A DNA stretch of 23,569 nt from contig CBFFRP010000048.1 of assembly GCA_965644295.1 (NCBI GenBank), positions 1-23,569 on the forward strand, written 5' to 3'. Shown here one piece after another: positions 1 through 10,109 of the stretch. Position 1 is the first letter of the stretch. Each line of letters opens with the position of its first letter. Below the pieces are notes generated by a model. The model made no database searches. It was not told the origin of the DNA and saw only the letters and a program-made list of their open reading frames with translations. The stretch is from Paraphysomonas bandaiensis (Eukaryota > Chrysophyceae). Position numbers and translations under genes: made by a program.

Positions 1-80
1 TACTATGTAATTAGTTGATCATTACAATTGTAGGTAGACATGTTATCCCATAGTTCTACGTGCAACTACCATTCATGCAC

Positions 81-2595
81 TTAATTCAACCACTTTTCCA
101 GCCACGCCACTATAGTTTTATGCCATTCTATGGAATTCATTGGTTTCAAACACCAATGGTTTTCATCTGGAAAAAATAACATTTGTGAAGGAATATTCCG
201 CCTCTGCAAAGCCGTAAAAGTAGACAACCCTTCAGTTTCCACCACACGATAATCTTTTCCACCTTGAATCACCAGAGTGGGCGTATTCCAATTTTTGAGA
301 TATGTTGACGGACTCCATTTCTCATATACCGCCGCATTCTCCCAGGGCAGGCCAAATTCCCATTCTACAACACAGCGAACACTCAGAGGGCTTTACAGCC
401 TTTTAGCATTCATCATACCTGGGAACCATAACTCCTCCGTAGAGTAATATAAGCTTCGCAAATCAAATATACCGTCATGATTTACAAGACACTTAAACAT
501 GTCCGAGTGCCCGTTGATCCAGTTAATCATGTACCCACCATAACTCGCCCCTAGTGCTCCCACTCTCAACCTATCGAGGTAAGGCTTTTGTTTCAAAATA
601 AAATCTACCTATGGTTGCAACACGGGTAAAACAGCGAAACATATACCATTAACTCACTTACCCCAGCAATACAATCGCGGAAAGGTTGCCCTCCCCAATC
701 CCCTCTGATGCTGTCGACATAAGCTTTCCCAAACCCAGTGCTACCGTGAAAATTCACGGCGCACACCCCATAACCTAGAAAGATATGTTAGCTAATACTG
801 CACACTCCATGTGGTAATATACACTGACGGACCTCTGGAGGCAAAGAAGCTTAAATTCCAGCGATAGTGCCAGCTGTTTAGAATAGCACTCTGTGGCCCT
901 CCGTGAATGATGAGCACCAGGGGGTATGAGCCTGGGGCGGCGGTTCCTTCTTCTTCATCTGATTGAAGATTAACAGGGGGGAGGTACCACATATGCACTA
1001 GATCAGTTGCAGACTGACTTCCGTCTTCATTGACAGCAGGGAAGTAATATTGCTCTACACGAGGCAATGTTAAGTCACCATTGAAATACTCCGGGCATGG
1101 GCAGTATATTTCACGAATTGCCCTCATTGAGTTAGTAACCAACGCAGCCTCGCCCGATTGTAAACCAGAGTGAATCTCAGAAGGACTAGGAATTACTTCA
1201 AACAGGTCGTCTATGGTTGCCATTTTCATCATGTTTGGAGAGGAGAGTGTGCTCTCCAGGAAGTATAGATAACGGGCCTTATATGCCCCGTGCGTTTGCA
1301 CTATCATGGGGCTACATCTGCTCTCGTCACCGCCAATGACACCCATCCAATGCAATGCCACAGCTCCAGGGTTACTCTTCATCTCGGTAACGCCTATGCG
1401 ATAAATTCTGTTGCTTCCACGGAACTGGGCCGTACAGAGCAACCAATACTGCTTCTCACCTGACTCATCCGAATTAACAATATTGTCCCAAGAAATAGAT
1501 GAAAAAGACAAATCCACCCCAACAGTCAAGTCAGAAAGACGTCCTGATGCTCTATCCCAGATTACTATTCTCATCATGTCGGATTCATACTGAGCAGTAT
1601 TCATGGCAAGAAAGGCCACCTTTTCACCATCGGGAGACCAACATGGGCTGCTATGGGTACCGAGGTTGTTCTCGTCGCTAACTAGGGTAAGCCGCCCAGG
1701 CTCTTGACGTACACCCTCTGATGACGAAAAATGAGAGTCGTCAGGAAGCTGGCAAGAAAATATGCTCACTTCAGTACTCCAAGCCATGTCTCTGCCTTGC
1801 ACTCCGGTTGTGTCAGTTCGTCGACATGCGAAAACAGCGCTGGATCCGTCGGCAGATACATTGTATTCTTCTAATCCCCCAAAAGGACGCGACGGACAAT
1901 CAGTCTCAAGGCCAAACATCAAATCGAATAAATTCTCCGTTTTAGCAAGCAGGGTTCCGGTCGGTGATACATCCAATGGGCAAACGAACACATGCTGTCT
2001 CTTCTTGTAGCAATCCCATGTGTCCCAGTGTCGTACCATTAAGCCATCAAATACCATTCCACTACTTCCCTTCCCAGAGCCTTTCGAAGCGTCCATATCA
2101 GCAGTTTCTTTTACAGTATGATTAGGATACACACTTAGGCTACACACTAGCCACATCTTATCAGTATTTCGATACAGCTTAAACGATTCCACTTCCACAG
2201 GGAAATGTGATACCTGAGAAGCTTCGCCTGAAACAATCACATATCACCATAAATTTGTATGAAAATAGAATTATTCTACCTCCATCGAGAGGAAGTGACC
2301 ATATTTGCCCGTCTGTCGATTTAAGGAATAAAATAGCGTCGTCTCCATACGTCATGTTGAGAGCAAACGCAGGGTTCGATACACCTCCAGTCTGTAGTCG
2401 TGTCATCTGTTTCGTTCCAAGAGTAATTGCGTCATGGATATGCAAATTGGTGACTCCAGTTTGGGAGGTTATGGAGTAGGTCTTGATAGTGAAAGCCACA
2501 AGAGCACGACTGGACACCGCTTCTACTATACGCGGGCTTTCAACCAAATCATCCACTTTCAGATAGACGGGTGCATCGACTCCAAATGCTGACAT
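81..2595 (-). CDS. S9 family serine peptidase (DPP5/acylaminoacyl-peptidase-like), 5 exons
   Basis: Exons in transcript order, descending coordinates: 2595-2280, 2227-833, 774-662, 608-419, 364-81. The four introns are 52-58 bp, all GT-AG, and phases join to 765 codons plus TAA. Seen: a long N-terminal part with beta-propeller-like strands (about residues 30-520, including 'CWSPDGEKVAFLA'), then an alpha/beta hydrolase. HGGP at 547-550 fits the oxyanion region, Ser630 lies in GASYGGY, Asp709 in GGKDYRV and His741 in ENHW, giving a complete Ser-Asp-His triad in family order. The family removes dipeptides or acylated residues from peptide N-termini. The C-terminal end ('STEELWFP-EWEFG', 'TFTALQRRNIPS') closely resembles the S9C/DPP5 branch. 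No signal peptide is visible, so a cytosolic enzyme is inferred, unlike secreted fungal DPP5. The start is the first ATG after an in-frame TAA. Length is usual for the family. Exact substrate cannot be read. Confidence 0.93.
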
Positions 2596-2945
2596 GATGG
2601 TGGTGGTAACTTAGATGTTGAGATAGGCACAGTATCGAATATAAGCCAGTGCAGTGAGAACACTGTGCTGTGCATAGAGAGTCTCCACAGCAGAGGGATG
2701 CATACCAGACTACGTACACAGCGGTAGCAACTGAGTATTGTACGTATACAGACAGTAGCAGAGATATACTGACTTCACACTGCACCAGTACACAGCAGCA
2801 GAGTACTACGATGTAATACACCGTATAGAGTAATGAGAAGGTACTGTGTACAGCAGTATCCACAGGCCTGTACTTAAACTCCACAACAAATAGACCCCCA
2901 GTCATGAGAGTGTAGCCCCTGGATCATTGACGCATATATTCCAGG
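2596..2945. promoter_or_regulatory. Intergenic spacer between divergent genes, probable shared promoter region
   Basis: The peptidase starts on one side (minus) and the glycosyltransferase fusion on the other (plus), so both promoters and 5' leaders should lie in these 350 bases. The stretch is rich in TAC, CAG and GTAC words. ACAGCAG occurs at 2792-2798 and 2850-2856, the second inside GTGTACAGCAGTA; the same word recurs in the other gene 5' flanks. No clear TATA box is visible. Promoter role is inferred from position only. Confidence 0.4.
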
Positions 2946-5900
2946 ATGATTGCATTTGGCCTTCAGGTGGCATGTGTATTATTTCTGCTGTCTTCTGTCA
3001 GTGGATTAAGACCGAAAAATTCTATCGTGATGACATTCATTGCAAGAGATGAAGCTGTCAACATCAAAAGCAATCTCCCTCTTTGGGCTGAAGTGATTGA
3101 CTACTTCGTGTTCATGATAGATGAAAGGACAACGGATGGAACGGAGAGTGCTATCGCCGATGTCTTGGATGGACGCATCCCTTATGAAATTGTTTATCAC
3201 AATTTTACTGGTTTCGGACCCGCTAGAACCAAATCGTTGAGAAATGCTTGGAAGCTTTTCCCACAGGCATCTCATGTATGGATTGCTGACCCAGATTGGA
3301 AGCCAGATTTGTCAACAATTAACAAGGATGATTTGACCCTGGAGCATGACGCATTTCGGTTTTTAATATATGATCGCAACGGCATAACGACACGACGATG
3401 CGATTGGCTATTGCGCCATAGGGAAGGCCTTGCAATGCGATATCATCTTCACGAAGTATTAGACATTGGTGAAACCTATATTCCTTATCGCATTCCGTGG
3501 ATAGTGCATGAGATAGAACAGAAAGGCAGTTGGCATACAACTGTGGGTCATGGACACAGTATGAGCGCACAGCGTTATATATTTGATTTGCAGTTGCTTC
3601 AGAAGGACTTGGAGATGTATGGGCATGACCCCCACACTCACCACTATTTGGGCGTATCCCATGAGGCCTATGTTGAGAAGATGTTGCAAAGTAATGGCAA
3701 CATATTAACTGAGGAGCTACGAGGCCACCTCGATGAGTCCATCAAATACCTTACTCTGAGGGTGACCGGAGTCTACAAAACTGAGTTTCTGGAGGAAAGA
3801 TGGGCATGCATGTATGCCCTAGCCGGTATTTATGTTTCGTACCTGGTATGACATTAAGTTTATGTGCTTTTCCATCGATAATCGTGTGCTGCACACAGAG
3901 AGACGACGTGAGTGGACTTCGGTGGCTCCAGGCCTGTCATGAATTCAGTCCACAACAGACGGAGTGTGCTCTTGGAATGCTTCACATTTACGAGTCTCAA
4001 GGGCGTCTTGAGGAATCCCAAAATATGTTGCTGGTAAGAATTAATAGCTGCTGTTGCTGCTGCTAGTGTAATGAAAATTTAGGAAATTCTTCGCACGGAA
4101 CACGAGGAGCGCACAATGTTGAATCACTTCAAACATTGGTCCTGCGATGTACCTGTCACTGCGTCTAGGGTATTAGTTCACGTCGCCAAGTATAGTGACA
4201 CTGGATTCACCAAAGACGATGCCAAATACTTGAAGCTGCTGGTGCGTATGTTCCTTTGTGGTTTGGATTCATTGATCCCTATCTGTAGGCAGGAGTCGCA
4301 AGCAGTGAGGAATGCGTAAGTTACGGTGCTAGTCTGGGCCCTGAAACTGCATCTGAGGTGTTGACTGTCCTACAACCATACGGTAATACATATATAATTT
4401 TAGCGTATTTATTATGCGATATATGGTGGCAGACTTGGCGAGTTCACCACTCTCGAATACAAAGGGACTTTGCAATGACAGAAGCCTAGTTGAGTACATC
4501 ATAAGAAATGAGTACACTCTTCATCCATGCGAAAACATAAAACACGAAGCTACTGCAAGACGCACTTGCAAGGATTTCACTCAGATGCTACCTTCTCCTG
4601 CAGAGGTGGGACATAGTGTTTCAAGTATATATCTTACTATCTGTACAGGATCGACAGGTGTATGCCGCAAAGGAATTTATTGGCGCGGCCAGTATCTATG
4701 ACATCGCCCACCATGCTTATGCAGGTTCCGCAAGAAGAATTACTCATAACCCGTACAACCGTGGATATTACAGGTACAAGATTGAGAATTCTACTAACAA
4801 CACTTTACTTTGACTGTAGGATTCTTTTTGCTGAGCACTTCAATTTTAGAAATCTTCTGTATTTAATTGGATTCGCGCATGGCAATAACTTGGAGCACAG
4901 GCTACAAATTACTGTTTTGACATCGCAGTCTGAGTTGAAGCAAGCTCTGAAACAGCGAGTGGAGTTGTGTCTACACAAGTCATTGATTCTAGATCACGTT
5001 ACGTTCATTGACCTGCGCAACGGACAGCGATTTAGTGATGCTTTGAGAGGTGATGCAGATGGAAGTACTGATAACTATTATGACTACGTGGAGTACAATG
5101 GTGGCATGTCACTGAGCAGCGAATACAGTCAGCATCTAAATGACCTAAAGACGGTAACCGCTGTTGCAGCAGTGTGTGTTCTACTAATATTACAGTTAGT
5201 TGATTGGGTCACGAGGTGTTATTGGAATTACGTATTATACGAAAAACATAGTCCAGGAATCTCTGAGACGTGTCGTGCAACAGAGAAACATGACTGCTCA
5301 TATTCCACTGAGGTAGGTGGTAACACTGACTGTTAATTGTTGTTCTCATATCTTATGGCCTTGGTAGCGATAATCCCATAAATCTGGTGAAAGGCTACCT
5401 TAAAGCACATGATCTTGTTGACTATACGAAAGACTCTGGCTTGGTTGCCGCTTTAGCGGACGGTGAATGTGTTAGCTACAGCAAAAGCGACGTCGAGTCG
5501 ATAGTTCAGGGACTAAACTTTAAAATACTCTCGTGGATTCCAACTGCTCGTATGAGTCCCTATGGTTCGTATGCTTTACTAATTCATCAATCATGCTAAC
5601 CTTATTGTACTTTCGTTGTCATAGATATGATTCCTGACGAAATGGTACAACGGTGAGTAATTTCATTTCACATTAATATTACTGTTACAATGAAATAGGT
5701 ACAAGTCGTATGGGATGCTCGAAGAGGACTTCATGAACACGATATCCTCTCAATTTAGGGCGACGGTATACGTGTCTCGCTCTGATTCTCAGAATCCCGG
5801 ACGGGCAATTTCAACAGAGCATATGCTAAACAACACCAAATTGATAGCGAGAAGTGCCAATCTGGGATATGTATTTTCCAGTGCTGTTGACAAAGCTCAA

Positions 5901-8571
5901 AGCCGGCTGTCGATGAGTTATGGCATTCCATTATCTGCGAGGAGGAAGACGGAATTCATGCTCCGTGTCGTGTGCCTTCCTTACTCGATGGCAGCACTTT
6001 CTTTGCTTTCAGATTCCCCATCATTTCAGAAAATGCTGGAATTCAATGCCCAAATAACTCCGGAATTTTCACCATTCACTATTAAATATGAACTTTTGAA
6101 ATCTCTGGGTACACTTGAGAAATTTAACTTCATCACACTTTGGACACCAGAAGATGGTGATTCGAAGCCTCCACTGCAGGATGACCAAAAAACGACGTCA
6201 CGTAAGTTTTCTGTATCACGTCGCACACCTGCTCCTGCTCCTCCTCCTCCGTCTGATAAAAGGGAATCTCAGTTGTTAAAATCTGGGCTAAAGACGGCAA
6301 AGCGTAGTCCTACCTTGGCAACAGAAAATAGAGGAATTCATAAATCTGCAAGTGTTGAAGAAGGCGTGCAGTCTGGAGACGAAGGTGTGGTTAATGTTGG
6401 TGGATTGAAGTTTAGTCGCCGTCCACCAAGTGAAAAGTCTTCTATCGTGGACGATAAGACTCAGACAGGTAGTAACGAAGTTCCCGCCATTTGCCGTATA
6501 CCTGGAGTCAGTGGTGGTGGAATATGTTCCGCTTTCAAAAAGCAGGGCGTGGCAGATGAAGAAACTACTCAACGATTATATCAAAAGAAAAGTGAAGGAG
6601 AGGAACTTCAGAGTGGTAGTGTCGCTACTGGTCCAGTTTCTGACAGTTTTAGTAAGCGCGTTGCAGCCCTAAAGAAAATGGGATTCTCTGATGCAATGGT
6701 ATCTAAAATAATACAGAAAGATATGGAGGCTGACGGTGATATTTTATCTCCCGAGCAGTCTTCTGGAACTACAGCTTCTGTTCATGAGTCTGTGTCAGGC
6801 TCTCAGGTGTCGCAAGCTGGCGTACCTCCTTCACCTTTGAATGAAGCGAAAGACGTTGATGATGACATCCCTGCAGTATGCCGCATACCAGGTGTGAATG
6901 GAGGGAACGTCTGCAAACCTTACTTAGACAAGCAAAAGAAAAGAAATGAGATTGAAGATTTCGAGCCAAAGCAAGTTCAAGCTTCTACTGTTCACAAAGG
7001 TCCTAACCCACAAAAAGATTCTCACGGGGAGTATGACGTTCAAGTTCGAGGACTAAAGAAACTGGGATTGTCAGATGCTGTGATTGCTCAGATTTTGAGC
7101 AAAGCATCTGTGGTGAATGCTGACAGTGGTATAGAAACTTCTGGTATATATATCAATACATATATATATATATCTTTGTCATATAGTATGTAGAAGGTAG
7201 AAATATAGAGCGGAATCGAGTTCGGACTGGCAAAGAGTATCAACCACAGTCGCGAGAAATGCTGCTAAAGAGCTACCGAAATCCCAAATGTGAGCAATTG
7301 TGAGTAGAAAGTGATGTGTTTTGCGTTTCTGATATGCATAAAGTGCCGATTCTGTTGCGGAGAAGGAGCAGTGTACAATGCCTACAACATTAAAAAGGCC
7401 AACATCTGGTAAGCCCTTCGCTTGTGATTCTTGTGTTGAACTTATTGCATATGTTGAAGGAAATACATTAACCAGTAAACTCAAAGTTACTTTCGATTTG
7501 AAGCAGCTGGCATACTTGTATAACAAAAAGGCAATACGTGAGAAGTTTTTAATCGAAAATGCTGTGCATGGTTTGGAAAATCTATTGGACACACTTCGAT
7601 CGAGCGGGTTGCAGAGGTCATCGTCATCGGTACGACTGATAGTAACCAGGTGTATGTGTAACACGTTTCGTAGGTCATGAGTTTGAATTCTCATCAGCGT
7701 GATATGGTTAGTTCGATATTCAATAGGGCTGTATATGTCGCGGAAGATACGCATCTTGCTGTCTATGCTGAACCAGGTGCACTTGATTATATCAAATCTG
7801 TCGTACGTGGAATAGACAGCGTAGATTTCTTTGTAATCGATGGAGTACTTGTATCTGAAGCATTATCTCAATTGGCCGACCTATTGCTGTCGTCAACTAT
7901 ATGGTTTGATGTTGCCAATGGATTTGCATTTGCGGCACATTCTGATGATGGCTTAGCACAATCGTCATTTCATGAACTAGGACAGGTATATAAATATTAT
8001 ATGCATTTTCATGGAGCTAAGTATACCTTAGGCGTTTGAAAGTGTCATATCCCCCTCTGATTCCAATTCGTATCATCTCAAAAAGTATTATGCAGTTGCA
8101 TTAGATGGATCAGCGGAGGGCGTCAGCTCTCTCTCAATGGGTATAGATAATTGTTTATGCATGTGTGTGTGACCACTGTAATCAGGTGAGCCTGAAGACA
8201 TTCATGTGATCGTCTGGTTGAATGGTGAAACTTCGGATGCTATCGATGATTCTCAAGATAACGAACACGATGGCTTAGTGGTCTTAAGCGTTGACTACAC
8301 CGCATGTCTGCAAAATCATGGTATGAGAGTCAACGAACGTACACACCCAGATTTTGCTTCAAGGATGGGATCTTTGAATGCGGGACTTACTAAGTTTTGC
8401 CCCTTGCACTCATCAGAAACTATTCCACAGAAGAGTAACCGTGTAACTATATTGGCTCCTGGACGTTCTCATCTCTTTAAAAGTGTGGGCTCTTATTCGC
8501 AGGACGGATCGTTTGACGAGAATATTATTCTTGCCCTCGTGTATGTATTCTCTCCAGATGAATCTGGCTAA
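2946..8571 (+). CDS. Multidomain secretory protein: GT2-like glycosyltransferase, methyltransferase-like, duplicated module, 2OG-oxygenase-like
   Basis: Proposed exons: 2946-3845, 3899-4033, 4083-4241, 4289-4382, 4433-4605, 4649-4773, 4820-5153, 5200-5312, 5368-5564, 5625-5652, 5699-7143, 7194-7299, 7344-7629, 7674-7985, 8032-8140, 8186-8571 (1,633 aa). An alternative replaces exons 4 and 5 with 4293-4315 and 4404-4605 (1,619 aa). Introns are GT-AG, 43-60 bp; phases agree throughout, which supports one gene. Residues 1-20 are a signal peptide; about 25-240 look like GT2, with 'MTFIARDEAVN' and 'WIADPDW' in the nucleotide-sugar and metal positions. Next come helical TPR-like segments, a methyltransferase-like domain (4820 to about 6150; 'YDYVEYNGG', 'GVIGITYYTKN', 'WIPTARM'), a Pro-rich linker with two copies of a Cys/helical module, and a 2OG-oxygenase-like end ('DFFVIDGVL', 'STIWFDVANG'). 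A secretory-pathway glycan- or protein-modifying role is inferred. A split into two genes within 5699-7143 is not excluded. Weakest junctions: exons 4-5, 9-10, 11-12. Confidence 0.72.
6480..7103 (+). repeat. Two copies of a Cys-motif plus helical (UBA-like) module in the linker of the fusion protein
   Basis: Copy 1 has the Cys motif at 6480-6527 and the helical motif at 6660-6719; copy 2 has them at 6867-6914 and 7044-7103. The Cys motif reads P-A-[IV]-C-R-I-P-G-V-x-G-G-x-[IV]-C. The helical motif reads L-K-K-[ML]-G-[FL]-S-D-A-x-[VI]-x-[KQ]-I-[IL]-x-K, resembling the first helices of UBA/CUE-type domains. The distance between parts is nearly the same in both copies (180 and 177 bp) although the linkers have diverged in sequence. 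I do not recognise the Cys motif as a named family. Confidence 0.7.
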
Positions 8572-9749
8572 TTTATGTAGTATTTGCGAATCGGATTCAA
8601 TGTAGTGAGTAGTGGTAATGACAGATTTTACAAGGGTATGTGAACGAGCTATCTAGTTTAGACTGTTAAATGTTAACATATAGTTGCAAATCAAAAGAGA
8701 TTGAATTTTGTAGTAGGTATTCAAATTTGTAAGTTTGTATTGCCGCTCATATTACACTACGTTGGTATAGCTTCATATGTGGGATATATGCATGTCATTG
8801 CCGTGTAGTTGTACCAGTCGTAGAGTTGACAATGTAGTAAGTATAACATTTTAATTCTTTACAATATCATACAGAACGACCTCGCGTGGGTACTTATAAT
8901 ACTATATTTAGGTATTACTAATATCTCTTCATGCATTATACTTGCTTAATCATCACACTTTTCACTACGCACACTGACACAGAAGTTGAAAATGAATTCG
9001 TATCATTTCTTGCTTACATAGCGTGACCTAATGAGTCATCGTCTGCGCCCATTGTTATTTGGGCTATGGCAGTAGGCAAAAACGAGTCGACTGATTATTA
9101 GCTACGATTAATTTTTTTTAATTTAAATAACACAGTACATAGTATCGAGTAGTATTTATCAACATGTATATTATTACTTATTATATAAATAACATCCTAC
9201 TTTGACTTCTCAAATATATATAGATATTGAGTATTATAGACAACAAAATACGCAATTCACCGAAATTAAATCTCAATTTTCCATGAATTGATGTTCTCTG
9301 ACAATGTGTCATAAATCATTTGAGTGAAAGCATTGATGTCAAAAAAGCACAACAAGGTTTGGTGGAAGAAAGACAGCAAGGCAAATTAAATCATACAGAT
9401 AGCATATCAACCTCGAAGTAATTCCGATGAAACTTCGGTGACTTCTACTAGTCAATCTGAGTTGGTTAAAGTCATTATAGATGACTATACAATTCTACAT
9501 GCACTCTCTGTGTATGATAACTCCATTATAGACAATACACGCACTGCAATGCATTATCATCAACCCATCCTCACACTGCAGTCATATCTCAATACTCATC
9601 AAACTATACGGGAGCGTATCGGTTATACAAGAAAGAGGCCCTAGTTCCCATGCCAGCGTAACCACATCAATTATTTACAGGTTCTTTTATGTTTGACATG
9701 CAGTCATGAGTGACTTGCTTGTAGACATCGCTCGACTAGAATCTCAGGC

Positions 9750-9825
9750 ATGTACTGCTGTGCACAGTACCATATACACATATACAGCAGCTATTCCTAC
9801 AGTATACATATATACGGTATACGAC
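9750..9825. promoter_or_regulatory. Motif cluster upstream of the TIMELESS gene
   Basis: About 290-360 bp before the start codon. CTGCTGT (9755-9761) and ACAGCAG (9784-9790) form an inverted pair, followed by two GTATAC palindromes at 9802-9807 and 9817-9822. The same two words recur near the starts of other genes in the window. A promoter function is inferred from recurrence and position; no transcription start is known. Confidence 0.35.
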
Positions 9826-9954
9826 GGGAAAAAATATAAAATGGGACAAACAGGATGACTCACATTTCAATTTTCAATATTTTGAAAAATCAAATCTGTC
9901 TGTTGTTCTCACCTGCTGGTCATGCTAGGCGGTATGTATGTGCTGTAGATATCC

Positions 9955-9973
9955 ATGTATGTATGTATGTATA
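9955..9973. repeat. (ATGT)n microsatellite
   Basis: Four and a half perfect copies of ATGT in the 5' flank of the TIMELESS homologue. Confidence 0.9.
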
Positions 9974-10083
9974 CACAGACCAGTGGGGAGAGATACACGG
10001 ATGTGTCGTGAGATGAGCGCAGAGTTCAATTAGCTCACGATCAGTTCTGTTTTACACACAAGAATTAGTCAGTTAGCCTAACC

Positions 10084-10095
10084 ATGGAGCTGTAA
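10084..10095 (+). other. Minimal upstream ORF (Met-Glu-Leu-stop) before the TIMELESS start
   Basis: An ATG in the context ACCATGG, matching the animal-type consensus, opens a three-codon frame ending in TAA 14 bases before the main ATG and in another frame. If the leader includes it, it could lower initiation on the main frame. Whether the transcript includes it is unknown. Confidence 0.3.
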
Positions 10096-10109
10096 CTTAT
10101 CAAAGAACA

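Larger units (their letters stand above)
8572..10109. other. Intergenic spacer, AT-rich, no gene seen
   Basis: The left part is the 3' flank of the fusion gene and the right part the 5' flank of the TIMELESS homologue. It includes AT-rich stretches (about 9100-9240). The only open frame (9438-9644) is 68 codons, without family resemblance or splice partners. There is a short (ATGT)n microsatellite near 9955-9973 and a cluster of TATAC/GTATAC words at about 9770-9825. No tRNA-like or rRNA sequence was seen. Confidence 0.6.

Noticed and set aside
2549-2905. 118-codon minus-strand frame in the divergent spacer
   Set aside because: Low-complexity Val/Ser/Cys/Tyr composition from TAC/CAG-rich DNA; it overlaps the peptidase's first exon in another frame.
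4034-4082. CTG/TTG-rich stretch as a coding Cys/Leu repeat
   Set aside because: It sits between a GTAAGA donor and a TTTAG acceptor, and removing it restores a sensible frame.
7179-7754. 191-codon minus-strand frame
   Set aside because: It lies opposite well-phased plus-strand exons of the fusion gene and shows no recognisable domain.
9438-9644. 68-codon plus-strand frame in the spacer
   Set aside because: No domain resemblance and no splice partner; a frame of this length is expected by chance.
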